Source of the DNA: Spongospora subterranea
Taxonomy: Eukaryota > Endomyxa > Phytomyxea > Plasmodiophorida > Plasmodiophoridae
Assembly: GCA_900404475.1 (NCBI GenBank)
Contig: OUQQ01000454.1
Coordinates: 1-17,186, forward strand
DNA: 17,186 nt
Reading direction: 5' to 3'
In this document: one piece after another, positions 1-8,351 of the stretch
How positions within the stretch are numbered: the first letter of the stretch is position 1
Layout of the letters: the number at the start of each line of letters is the position of its first letter
Notes under the pieces: generated by a model
Told to the model about the DNA's origin: nothing
Database searches by the model: none
What the model saw: the letters and a program-made list of their open reading frames with translations, nothing else
Position numbers and translations under genes: made by a program

Positions 1-874
1 TTCAATCTGTGCGACGTCGTCCACTCTCATTTCGCATCGTTGTCGACTACGACACGGTATTGAACACACCTAGTACCTTTTGAGTCAGTTGGCAATTGGG
101 TATCTCGGGCACAGTTCCTAACAGCAGTTGCCTCGATATTGGGCTCCAGGAGTAAACAATGAAAAAAGCGATGCAATCTGGAGTCCTTCGGAAGATCAAG
201 CTCATAGGTAACCTGGTTAATTATTCAAACAAAAACAAAAGGGCCGAACCGCTTTTCAGAGAGTTTATCACAAGGCCTTTGAGAAGGAATCGAATTGCGA
301 ATCAACCACACTTTATCGCCGATGCTAAATTCCGGATGTGGTATGTTCTATGGATGTTTTGTTAAGGCAAGGTTTCACACATATGCAGCTGGCTGATTAC
401 ACGGCCCGCTAATCGGATTTCTGCAATTTTGCAGAATGATTGACAACATTCAAAGGCGGAATTTGATTTCTACTTGGCCATCGCATTCTGTCATATTATC
501 TCTGGCCATGTCCGTCGCCAGCTGCATCTGTTTGAGATCTTTCCTAAGAAAATCAAGGTCCTAAATGTTTTGGCCATCACTTTGCCGAGAAAATTAAAAC
601 CAAACCATCCATAAAAACCATATCCGCTAATGTTTAGGGTTCATTCAACTGATGTACTTACCTGCATCCCCTTCAACTAGATTTCTGGTATGTTTGACGT
701 ATTAATAATTGTATTCCTGATATGGCAAACTCGCACGAGGGAAGAAGTCTTCTTGGCCACATTGAAGAGTGATCATTTATAAAAGCAAATCGAAATTGAA
801 ATGCTGAATAATACAGTATTTTTCAAATCTCTTACCACCGTCTGCTGATGCTAATTCACATTATTCCTGCAATC
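1..874. other. Region with no supported gene
   Basis: I see no convincing coding exon here on either strand. The only open stretch of any length (159-365, plus, 68 codons) has no recognisable motif or signal peptide, and its composition is that of the surrounding AT-rich DNA. The region abuts a transposase remnant on its right and is probably decayed repeat or intergenic DNA. Confidence 0.5.
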
Positions 875-1420
875 TCAATAAGCTTGCGGTATGATGAACA
901 TGGTCGGCCCGAATGGTGACAGCTTGAACTCTTCCTTGCTGCAAATCGAATCAAAGCAAGGATAACTCTCTGATTCGTGTCGAATCTTTTCCACAAAGTG
1001 TCGCAAGTTAGAATTTGCGTTGGGAAACATGTCATTGCATCTTTTATTATGGGACTCAATAGGGCTGTTCGTCCAGTTGATCAACAACACTTCGGATTCA
1101 ATGAAGCGGCTAAAGTCAGAAATTATGGTAGGGTTCGATAACAGCACGTGTTTCCTGCAATAACAACTTGACATACGCGAAACCATGAGCTGAGATCTCA
1201 TCGTGTGGGATATGGGTCAAAACATCAATAGCTTCAGGCTGAACGTAAGTTTATGGACAGCATCGACGTGAAAGTTTCGCTTAAGCAATTTTCTACGAAT
1301 GGCTTGTTTCCAGTGGAAAAAACATCCAACAACAGATGCTAACGGATAAACATCTTGCACACTCGAAAATCCTCGATCAGCACGGTGGTCCATGGTCGTG
1401 TCGGAATACGTTGACGTCAT
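875..1420 (-). pseudogene. MULE-type (Mutator-like) transposase remnant
   Basis: A single minus-strand frame, broken only by a TGA at about 1217-1219, reads as the catalytic core of a MULE-domain transposase of the kind often joined to FLYWCH zinc fingers in eukaryotes. The first part has VYPLASVVGCFFHWKQAIRR, matching the family pattern of a hydrophobic strand, GC-x-FH and then QA-x-RK. After the stop, the same frame gives NWTNSPIESHNKRCNDMFPN followed by NLRHFVEKIRHE, matching the family's C-terminal pattern of T-N-x-x-E...N...F-P...H-x-x-L...F-V-E. No acidic catalytic triad can be assembled and the N-terminal part is missing on the 5' side (positions above 1420). This is therefore a decayed copy. 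The family call comes from remembered motif patterns. Confidence 0.7.
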
Positions 1421-2039
1421 TGATCACCGTGCGGGGTGTCCATCATCTTCTCAACCCGATGCGGTATCGCCAAGAGCCCAGTATCAGATTTTACAGCGAC
1501 GCGACCAGGTCCTGGGGCACAGCATACTCCTTAATCAGAAAAGGACCAGCTCGAGGTGACTCGATTTCACCTGCCCTGGGGGGACTGCATTCGAGCAGGT
1601 CAAGTAGCAATACTGTATTGGGGATTCCGTTTCAATATCTGCAATTTCCTAAATTCTAGTGATGACGTCCGAATTCGACGTTGAACTGGCCCATTTTGAG
1701 ATGCATTTTCGTAAGTAGTTTCCAATTGTTCACAATGCCCTCAAACTTCGAAATGTGATAACAAACCAAAATTCGACGACCGCCCTCAAGAATGTCCCAT
1801 CGAGCGTTAACCGAGAATCTGAACCCAATATCGAATCTGGATAGCTGTATTTTTGGCGACCGTTAGACATAAATCATGCTGGTTAATCAAAGATGAAATG
1901 GATTCGAGCATTACGAACGAAAATCATCTTGATTTGGCCAGTTCAACGTCAAGACGGAACCAGATAAAGTCGACCCGGTGACGCAAAACCGCATTTAGAA
2001 GTGCACACAAGCATTTCGTGTGCATGAAGGACTGTTTGA
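1421..2039. other. Intergenic or decayed repeat DNA
   Basis: No gene is supported here. The plus-strand frame at 1336-1659 overlaps the transposase remnant and has no motif. Positions 1925-2039 could be the RNase H end of the Ty3/gypsy remnant that follows: one frame contains NVKTEPDKVDPVTQN, vaguely like the RNase H to zinc-finger linker. This is too weak to annotate. Confidence 0.4.
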
Positions 2040-2943
2040 TCACGCAAGGCGTTGGCAGTGCCGACAGTCGCCTGTCAAGGTGCTGTTCTAGAGCAATTTC
2101 ATTTCGAAAAATACGGTCACATCGATGGTGGGAGGGAATGCGGCTTTTTGCGATTCGTGATGTCGAATCATGTGATCGTCGCGATTCCGACAAAGTTGTA
2201 CCGAAAGTCACCCGCAGGGTTGATACTTCTGCTATCAACTAAAATGAAACTGTTGAGTTCAATCTCGTTGGAATACATAGTCAAGTTGCCGAAGTCTAAT
2301 GGTTTCGATTCCCTTCTGGTCGTAGTCGATCGATTACAGTCAAGATGGCTCACTTCATCCCCTACCATGAGTCGATCACGTCGCCGGAACTGCCTGACGT
2401 CATCCATCGTCAAGTGTGTTCCGATTGCACTCTCGCCCACAAATGTGATTGCGAAATTTTGGAAAAATCAACTATAGAAACTGCACGTTCAGCGGAAGTT
2501 ATCATCATTTCAACACCTATCAATTGTTGAAACGATATTTGCACAGGTTGTACTTCGCATCAGCAAAACGACCCGGAGGAAATGGGTCAAGTTGGCAAAA
2601 GATCCAGTAAACCAATACCGAACATTCATCAACTTCCCTTACACCATTCTTCGTTTATTATCATCGCACCATTCACGTATTATCTCGGGCGATCACGCAG
2701 CAACATCCATCCTCAGACGAACGGGCATTGCACCTGGAGAATTGCCGATGTTTTTCCTGCAGTCGCAGCTGGGTCGTGCGATCAGCGCCAAGGACAACTT
2801 CGCCGCTCAAAAGCTGCTGTCGGTGTGATAACAACCAGGGATGGTTGACCTCAAGGCAAAAAGTCCTCTTGCCAGCCAACCCTACAAGACCTGGTATCGC
2901 CTTCGGCCCATCAGGCCACCGCGCCGGTTGCCGGGTCGGGTGA
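2040..2943 (+). pseudogene. Ty3/gypsy LTR-retrotransposon integrase remnant
   Basis: Pieces of a Ty3/gypsy integrase occur in the right order but in alternating frames. An H2C2 zinc-finger-like part (about 2095-2215) reads RWWEGMRLF then ESCDRRDSDKVV. The catalytic core start (about 2240-2340) reads SSISLEYIVKLPKSNGF and then DSLLVVVDRL. After a frameshift, KMAHFIPYHESITSPEL follows (about 2344-2395). The first frame resumes with PTNVIAKFWKNQL, a TAG stop at 2475-2477, and KLHVQRKLSSF. Then NTEHSSTSLTPFFVYYHRT follows in a third frame (about 2615-2670). The tail reads AKDNFAAQKLLSV and, shifted again, QKVLLPANPTRPGIAFGPS (about 2862-2915). At least four frameshifts and a stop make it non-functional. 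No LTRs or reverse transcriptase were found on either side. Confidence 0.78.
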
Positions 2944-2963
2944 AACAGGATTACGTCCTGAAT

Positions 2964-3417
2964 CTACAATTGAGAAGAGGCCCTCGTTAAGTCGAACACT
3001 AACTTACAATGGGACGTCCATTTGCAGTTGTTGGAGCGATTGAAATATCTCTGATGGACATTCCCGTCAGATTTTGGGAGTATCAATTTAGTTGATCTTT
3101 CAGTTCCCTGGAGGCGCTTTGAAACCTTAACATTATGCAATCTCTGTAATTTGAGTTGCCGATCGCCTTCTGAAGCCATGATGAGGTATCGCATTTTTTT
3201 AGCGATTTGCTTTTCTTGGAATTGCTCTCCATGATTTCTCTGGAGCATTTATTGATTGCGTCCAATAAGGTGCAACCTTTGTGTGCTGTGACTTTGACAT
3301 TGTGGAAATCAAATAACGGTTCAAAGTTATTTTAAAATAGCTCCACTTCTCGTGAGCATGACGGGTTATGCCCATGCAATACCAGATATCGTCTTTGTTG
3401 GTTGTTTTGTCAAGCAT
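2964..3417 (-). pseudogene. Decayed minus-strand ORF fragments, possibly transposon N-terminus
   Basis: Three short minus-strand frames overlap here (2964-3248, 3083-3265, 3199-3417). One contains DIWYCMGITRHAHEKW and, in a neighbouring frame, CSREIMESNSKKSKSLKKCD. The W-Y-C plus H-x-H arrangement is weakly reminiscent of a FLYWCH zinc finger, which would suit the N-terminus of the MULE element whose core lies at 875-1420 on the same strand, with the gypsy remnant between them. The match is too loose to be firm, and the fragments could equally be chance open frames. Confidence 0.2.
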
Positions 3418-4679
3418 CCAATTCCTATCTCTGAAAAGATATTTCAGATTTGAACGAATTACAGCTCCAGGGATAGCCCGCTTTTAAGAGTTTTTCTTAA
3501 AGTCGCCGTTGTTGACTCAATGCTTTTTCAGTTTGACAAGCTCTCAGGATACGGACCAGCTGCTTTTTGTCAGCTCGGGCTTGTATGATGCATCAGCCAA
3601 AGCTCAGGGTGATCAGGATCGCAATCCGGAACACCCAGGACTAAGTTCAGGACAATACATGAAACCACACATTCCTACATGCAGCGATATCAGAAATCAT
3701 GAACCATCTAGCAGCACACATCAGCAAAAGTGGCAACATTAAATATCGCCTTTGTAAACCGAAAACTTGTGCCAATTAACACAAAGTGGATCCTTTAACA
3801 GAAATTGTAGACACTAGAGCAAATCTGAATACAATACAACGGAAACTGTGATAAAACAGACCAGAGGATGAAAATAATTTCATGAAGTGCTCCGCTCCAG
3901 CAAAGCCATAAATACGAATTCGGAGTTCTTCGGAATCGCCTAAATCTAGGAATTGATCTATAGTTTAGGGTTCAGTTTGATTCGATCGTCCTAAACTTGG
4001 TTTCGAGAGCATTGTCATTCTTGGGATGAGCTAAGGTGGCAATAATCTGACCAAGCTTGGGACGAACGGAAGGCAGACTTGTGTTCACGAGTCTACCTCA
4101 TAGATATTGCAGTTCGCGACCAAACGTTCAGCAGTAAAACAATGAAGAGACAAGAAGCATCAGACGAAGCAGGAGGCATATTCTACGAGACATCATGTCA
4201 ACGAAAAATGCGACAAAACAGCATGTGAGGACAGAGAAAGAGCTATAATGGAGCCTAATAGAACAGAAAAGATCATAACAAAGAAAGAAGAAATTCTTGA
4301 AATATAGGAGAACTGAAGAAGCCAAAGACGAGGTGGAACACATTGCCTAAAGATTTGAAGATATCTAGAGTGCACCGGATCACACATATTTGCTTCTGAG
4401 TACGGCTCCGAAAACGTGTCTCATGATTGGTCCTGTGCTCTGTAATAGAAATTAGAACTGAGAGCACGAGTTACTGTTGGCAAGGGTATGGATCCAACGG
4501 GTAGAAACAAATTCAACACATACAATATAGAGAATTGAAATGAGCTGTGAAAAAGCCAACAGCAGATCTACTGGCGATATTGAGCGGTATTCTTAATAGC
4601 CTAGCCAAACACACGTGCCCCAGTTCAATTAACAAGTACGAAAAAGATATCAAATTTATTGGATGCCCTTCTCGCAGGA
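3418..4679. other. Region with no supported gene
   Basis: About 1.25 kb of AT-rich DNA. Open frames at 3509-3742 (plus), 4128-4467 (minus, rich in S, L and F, overlapping in two frames) and 4547-4759 (plus) have no motif, plausible splice structure or compositional shift. A single TTTAGGG occurs at about 3964, but as one copy it is not telomeric. The right part may be the eroded upstream end of the non-LTR element that follows. Confidence 0.45.
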
Positions 4680-4979
4680 AAAAATCGAGAAAATACGACC
4701 ACTACCCACAGCAAAACCAGGAGAATATCGGTCAGATAATACTTAGGATAAGACTGTAGAGGAAATGACAATAAAATCGAATATGACAACAACCGAGGTC
4801 TTATAGCCAGATAATCAATGTGGATAGCGGTGGCGAAACATGAGCAATTCGACGTGATCGTCTATGATGAAATGAAAACATTTGATATGGTTCAGCGACA
4901 ATTTCTGATTCAGAAGATGAGGAGAACGAAAATAGACTCAATGAGTGGCGCTCTCTGCTTGGATTGCCATCTACGGTGA
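4680..4979 (+). pseudogene. Non-LTR (LINE-like) reverse transcriptase remnant
   Basis: One plus-strand frame reads KIEKIRPLPTAKPGEYRS, then after a stop DKTVEEMTIKSN. This resembles the start of a LINE reverse transcriptase, where I-x-P-x-x-K...Y-R-P-I is followed by K-x-x-E-x-x-I. From 4818 another frame reads EQFDVIVYDEMKTFDMVQRQ and FLIQKMRRTKID before a TGA at 4977-4979. It corresponds to the core strand with D-x-x-K-A-F-D-x-V and the next helix. Alanine of the KAFD motif is threonine here, and the downstream catalytic YADD block is not found. The fragment is short, interrupted and surely inactive; the RT assignment rests on motif resemblance only. Confidence 0.5.
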
Positions 4980-5313
4980 TACATTTGGAACATCTGCAAT
5001 TGCCACGGGTGTCAAGCGGTAGACCATAAAGTGCATAATCAAACAAGTAGCAATATTGTTTTCAATGAGTCAATGAAGGATTGGCGATGACAGCAGGTGA
5101 GACATAAAGCAATGCAGATTGGGTTCCGGCAGCGACCACAAGCTCGGATTTACCGATGATATACATCCCAGGGTTTTCAATACTCTCAAAGCGATACTCT
5201 ACTCCTGACAGGATTGATGATTATAATCATGTTTTTAAAGAAAGCGAAGGTAGGTCATGAATCGGAGCATTTATCATATCACAGCGTTCACATAAGCCCA
5301 GTTCTTGACGTCT
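4980..5313. other. Intergenic DNA
   Basis: No gene is seen between the reverse-transcriptase remnant and the 3' end of the minus-strand secreted-protein gene. The minus-strand open frame 4801-5046 overlaps the remnant and is treated as its antisense shadow. Confidence 0.4.
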
Positions 5314-5625
5314 TCAATACTCGGATAACAAGTGCATAAAAATGATATCCATAAAAGAAACGGTCATCTCTGTAGGATCGGTTGTTGTCACCGGAATGAC
5401 ACTAGCACCAGTAGAAGGAAGAGCTGCAAAACGGTCGTCGACGGTAACAGGGGCAGTAGCCGGAAGCTCTTCGTTTACATGAGGAGAGTTGTCTTCGACT
5501 GCGGAGGGAGAATGACGAGCCAGGAAATCCTCCTTAATTGGTTCCGCGATGGCCAGGCGCCCAGCTCTAGTGCAGACCATCAGCGCGATCGCCATTAGAA
5601 GCAATACTGTGATGAGTTTGTTCAT
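5314..5625 (-). CDS. Small secreted protein, 103 aa, unknown function
   Basis: I do not recognise the family. The frame from ATG 5625-5623 encodes 103 aa beginning MNKLITVLLLMAIALMVC followed by TRAG, a textbook signal peptide (one basic residue, about 15 hydrophobic residues, small residues near position 20). The mature part is acidic and rich in Pro, Thr, Ser and Ala, without Cys pairs (AEPIKEDFLARHSPSAVED, then ELPATAPVTVDDRFAALP). This suggests a disordered or O-glycosylated secreted peptide. The frame stays open 27 codons upstream of this ATG, but the internal ATG is preferred because it starts the signal peptide exactly and sits about 105 nt from a TATA box. The C-terminus (FMDIIFMHLLSEY) is hydrophobic again and could be an anchor, or could mean that a last intron was missed. 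Confidence 0.6.
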   Translation of the reverse strand: MNKLITVLLLMAIALMVCTRAGRLAIAEPIKEDFLARHSPSAVEDNSPHVNEELPATAPVTVDDRFAALPSTGASVIPVTTTDPTEMTVSFMDIIFMHLLSEY

Positions 5626-5729
5626 GTTGATGATGATGATCGCCACACTATCGCCACCCTTCGTATCGTTACAGACGTTATAATATCGGTCTGGTCCACC
5701 GTCCAAATGCGCGGACTAGCAGAGTCGAC

Positions 5730-5735
5730 TTTATA
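5730..5735 (-). promoter_or_regulatory. Candidate TATA box of the secreted-protein gene
   Basis: TATAAA on the minus strand (in context CGATATAAAG), about 105 nt upstream of ATG 5625. A start site about 30 nt downstream would give a 5' leader of roughly 75 nt. Position and match are good, but no expression evidence is available. Confidence 0.4.
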
Positions 5736-6013
5736 TCGGTTACGGGTTACCCCCCTACTGTACCATTCCTTCCAGCGACTGCATTGCGACTGTAACACCA
5801 TTTACGGACTACACAGTCCAGACTCAAATCCAAAGACCAACTGATCCAACACTATACGCAGTCACTTGTAAATACACTCAAGTGTATGTATTTTTATCAA
5901 CTGTATTGGACAAGAGTCCGTGTTTAACCTAGTGGACCCAGGAATCGATTTGAGTTTTGCGCTGGATTTGATAACGCAACGACCTCGTATCGCAACACTT
6001 TTTCAACTTTTGC

Positions 6014-6137
6014 AGCGGACCTGTTTAAGATTTTTACCATCGCACCCGCATCGGAGGCGCATGTTACAAAGGCACTTAAACTTTTGAACGCTCGCACGGT
6101 GGTAAAAATCTTAAACAGCATCTTGAACAGGTCCGCT
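6014..6137. repeat. Long inverted repeat (hairpin) with a 12-nt one-arm insertion
   Basis: CTGTTTAAGATTTTTACCA (6021-6039) is the perfect 19-nt reverse complement of 6100-6118, separated by a loop of 60 nt. The arms continue outward: AGCGGAC (6014-6020) pairs with GTCCGCT (6131-6137). On the right arm alone, 12 nt (CATCTTGAACAG, 6119-6130) interrupt the stem and repeat the AACAG that ends the inner arm. The total is 26 paired bases. It may be a mini-transposon remnant or a structured RNA; nothing decides between them. Confidence 0.7.
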
Positions 6138-6374
6138 TTTCGTCCAAAGTGATGCTAGAATAATGTTTTGTCGCTTCCGGTTGATCAGGACAGGCAAAGT
6201 TTGTCTATTCAAATTCCATTTGATATGTACTGTACGTTGGACTTCTGTGCTACATCTCGTATAAGGCTTTATTTGCGCTTCTCGCCGATAAATGAAAGGC
6301 AGAACGTATGGATTTTCAGCCAGGTTCATGAAGGACGAACACAACAGGATATCAGAGAGTATCAAATTCCAGAT

Positions 6375-6486
6375 GGAAATTGCTGAAATCAAGAGCCAGT
6401 AGTCAGAATCACCCCTTTTGTATCAATTTTTTTTTTGAAAGCAATCTTCGTATCCTGGGTGCAATCAATTGATTTCAGCAATTTCC
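6375..6486. repeat. Perfect 18-bp inverted repeat, 76-bp spacer
   Basis: GGAAATTGCTGAAATCAA (6375-6392) has its exact reverse complement at 6469-6486. The spacer contains a run of T residues (about 6427-6436). It does not overlap a gene. Confidence 0.7.
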
Positions 6487-6813
6487 CGCTGCATTTGCAG
6501 GCTGTACTCATCAGCAACCGTTCTTTCTTCAGTTGTACCCGGTTAAAGATCGAAGCTTTCAGCACTGGGCACAACTACTTGTATTTGGGAAACTAATCAG
6601 CTGACATTGGTAGATCAGTTTGTTCATACACAGGTATCCATAGATAATCGACGCAAGCAATCCAGTTCGAAAGGTATTCCTCTCTCCAGATAACGCTTTT
6701 TGGGAAACACCTGCTCATGTTGTTACAACTAGTACAGATCAAATCTACATGACGTTACTGTCACAATTGTAACATATGCCATTTCCAGGACCTGGCACCC
6801 TGTGCGCAACCAT

Positions 6814-7256
6814 TCATACTGTTTCTGAAGCTTGCATCGGTATCGAATGCGCTTCTGATGTAACGCCCTCTGCTTCTTTTTCAAATTCTGCCTGTTGTCC
6901 TGGAAAATCCAAGGTGTCCCTCAGTGCAGCGATTTCCTGATCACTATCGTAGCAAGATAGTGCTTGTTCTATAATAGAGTGAAACTAGTTGCTCATTTTT
7001 GTTCACAGCAATACCTGAAACGGCGTGGGTGGTATGCGAATGCACAACGCCGGGAACAGAATATTAATTAGATGTGCTGCAGCTTTTTGATTCTGCCGCG
7101 CCATCAAGCTGACCAACGAGATGACATCACAGCATCTGTCGCATCGTCAGCATGATGTGACAGAGCAGACGCCACAACAGGTGTAGACAACTCTTCATTT
7201 ACTACGGTTGCAACGTGGGCCATGACAGGAATATTGTTTGCTTCCGCGTGATTCAT
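6814..7256 (-). CDS. Candidate two-exon gene, about 97 aa, unknown product
   Basis: I do not recognise this protein. The proposed exon 1 is 7256-7118, starting MNHAEANNIPVMAHVATVV and continuing NEELSTPVVASALSHHADDA. Its donor is C|GTTGGT. The acceptor TATAG lies at 6969-6970. Exon 2 (6968-6814) reads QALSCYDSDQEIAALRDTL, then FPGQQAEFEKEAEGV, and ends ASETV with TGA at 6814-6816. The phase-1 ends match, and the intron is 149 nt. The product is acidic with no signal peptide or motif. Another open stretch upstream on the same strand (7406-7306, containing QALFFLAISNIVTDLIQK) looks coding and may belong to the same locus, but joining it requires a 31-nt intron or passes a stop. It could be the 3' part of a larger gene or a pseudogene. 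Confidence 0.3.
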
Positions 7257-7403
7257 GAATTTTCAAAATGGCGCCTGAAACAAATCAGAACATAAACCTT
7301 TTCACCATTGTCGTGTTTTTTGAATCAAATCGGTGACAATATTCGATATAGCCAGGAAGAATAGAGCCTGTGTTGGCACAAAAGAAGGAGGTGCAACATT
7401 GAT

Positions 7404-7458
7404 TCCCTAAAACCAAGTCACTTCCCTATAAAACCAGTTCACTTCCCTAAAACCAACA
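7404..7458. repeat. Short tandem repeat, about 20 bp, 2.5 copies
   Basis: TTCCCTAAAACCAAGTCAC, TTCCCTATAAAACCAGTTCAC and TTCCCTAAAACCAAC follow one another directly. The middle copy contains TATAAAA (7427-7433). The array lies 80 bp left of the larger minisatellite and differs from it in sequence. Confidence 0.7.
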
Positions 7459-7538
7459 CGAAGAATGTACAGGTGTTTGATCTTGACGTACTTTGGCAGC
7501 ACATTTGCTTGGTGCTGTAGAGGATACCGAGAAATACG

Positions 7539-7813
7539 GTACCCCGTCATGATACAGTGATACCCGTCATGAAACAGTGATACCCCGTCATGATACAGTG
7601 ATACCCCGTCATGATACAAGTGATACCCGTCATGAAACAGTGATACCCCGTCATGATACAGTGATACCCCGTCATGATACAATGATACCCCGTCATGATA
7701 CAATGATACCCCGTCATGATACAGTGATACCCCGTCATGATACAGTGATACCCGTCATGAATCAGTGATACCCGTCATGATACAGTGATACCCCGTCATG
7801 ATACAGTGATACC
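7539..7813. repeat. Minisatellite, 21-bp unit, 13 copies
   Basis: Thirteen head-to-tail copies of a unit close to GATACCCCGTCATGATACAG plus T. Variants are a CCC instead of CCCC (20-bp units), ATGAAAC or ATGAATC for ATGATAC, ACAAGTG (one extra base) and CAATG for CAGTG. Copy-to-copy divergence is low, so the array is recent or homogenised. It ends 34 bp before the ATG of the secreted-protein gene at 7848. Long open frames run across it in both directions only because the unit is 21 bp; they are not counted as genes. Confidence 0.95.
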
Positions 7814-7847
7814 TTCTACCTGTTTAGATCACAATTCAACTTCATTG

Positions 7848-8351
7848 ATGAAGGCGGTGTCGTTATTGCTGCTGATCGGTGCTGCGTTTGCCGTCTTCTG
7901 CTTAGGCACCTCCCACGCTGATCAACGTGGGGGTAGGTCACGATTCCGTCTCCACTCGATTCATCACGCTGTCGAATAATTCACACGCCTCAGAATCCGA
8001 AATGGGGCCAGAAATGCGATCCAAAGCTGAAAAAATCACCTCAATGTTCGGGAATATAGGACAACCTGGTAAACCGATATTGTTATCGTCAAAAAACAAA
8101 AATTGTTGTTTCCAGCCCTTTCCTACGTCTTTTCATAACTCATGTTTTCAAGGTGTTTTCAGATTTTCGGAATTTCTCCGTTTTTTTTTAAATTTGTTGG
8201 ATGACTTGTTTGCGTTTTTTTTTCATCACCACATGTTGATTCATTGTTCGGGCTCTGATCAGGATACGACCTTGGCGACTACCTTGATGAAGAAACGGCT
8301 GACAAACTGAAAGCATTCCTTGCTAAAATCAACCAAAAGGAGCAATTATAG
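7848..8351 (+). CDS. Small secreted protein, 82 aa, three exons
   Basis: I do not recognise the family. The exons are 7848-7932, 7994-8068 and 8263-8351. The introns of 61 nt (GTAGGT...CAG, phase 1) and 194 nt (GTAAAC...CAG, phase 1) both rejoin exactly in frame, giving 82 codons plus TAG. The N-terminus MKAVSLLLLIGAAFAVFC followed by LGTSHA is a clear signal peptide with probable cleavage near SHA-DQ. The mature chain of about 58 aa is charged and predicted helical (ESEMGPEMRSKAEKITSMFG, then NIGQPGYDLGDYLDEETADK, ending KAFLAKINQKEQL). It has no cysteine, so it is a short soluble secreted peptide; a propeptide, pheromone or effector role is possible but unproven. The second intron ends in a pyrimidine-rich tract. 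The ATG follows a 21-bp minisatellite by 34 bp, so the array must lie in the promoter or 5' leader. Confidence 0.75.

Larger units (their letters stand above)
5736..6813. other. Intergenic region containing two inverted repeats
   Basis: No gene is supported. Open frames at 5924-6121 (minus), 6111-6392 (minus), 6168-6386 (plus) and 6389-6574 (minus) have no motifs and partly consist of the inverted repeats listed separately. The short near-palindrome ATACACT-CA-AGTGTAT lies at about 5873-5888. The whole stretch could be a decayed mobile element, but I see no terminal repeats or target-site duplication that would prove it. Confidence 0.4.

Noticed and set aside
2582..2848. SNIHPQTNGHC stretch as the integrase HPQT motif
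   Set aside because: It looks like the Ty3/gypsy HPQTNGQ motif but lies after, not before, the NTEHSSTSLTPFF block, so the order is wrong. Probably a coincidence in a shifted frame.
3960..3972. TTTAGGG as a telomeric repeat
   Set aside because: A single copy only; no tandem array and no chromosome-end context.
4128..4467. Overlapping hydrophobic minus-strand frames as a membrane protein
   Set aside because: They are short, start in low-complexity S/L/F-rich sequence antisense to a purine-rich strand, overlap in two frames, and have no splice support.
7407..7768. Long open frames across the minisatellite on both strands (repeating DTVIPRH or YHDGVSL units)
   Set aside because: The unit is 21 bp and lacks stops, so every array of this kind is open in some frame. 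Units of 20 and 22 bp shift the frame, and there is no start context, signal peptide or splice support.
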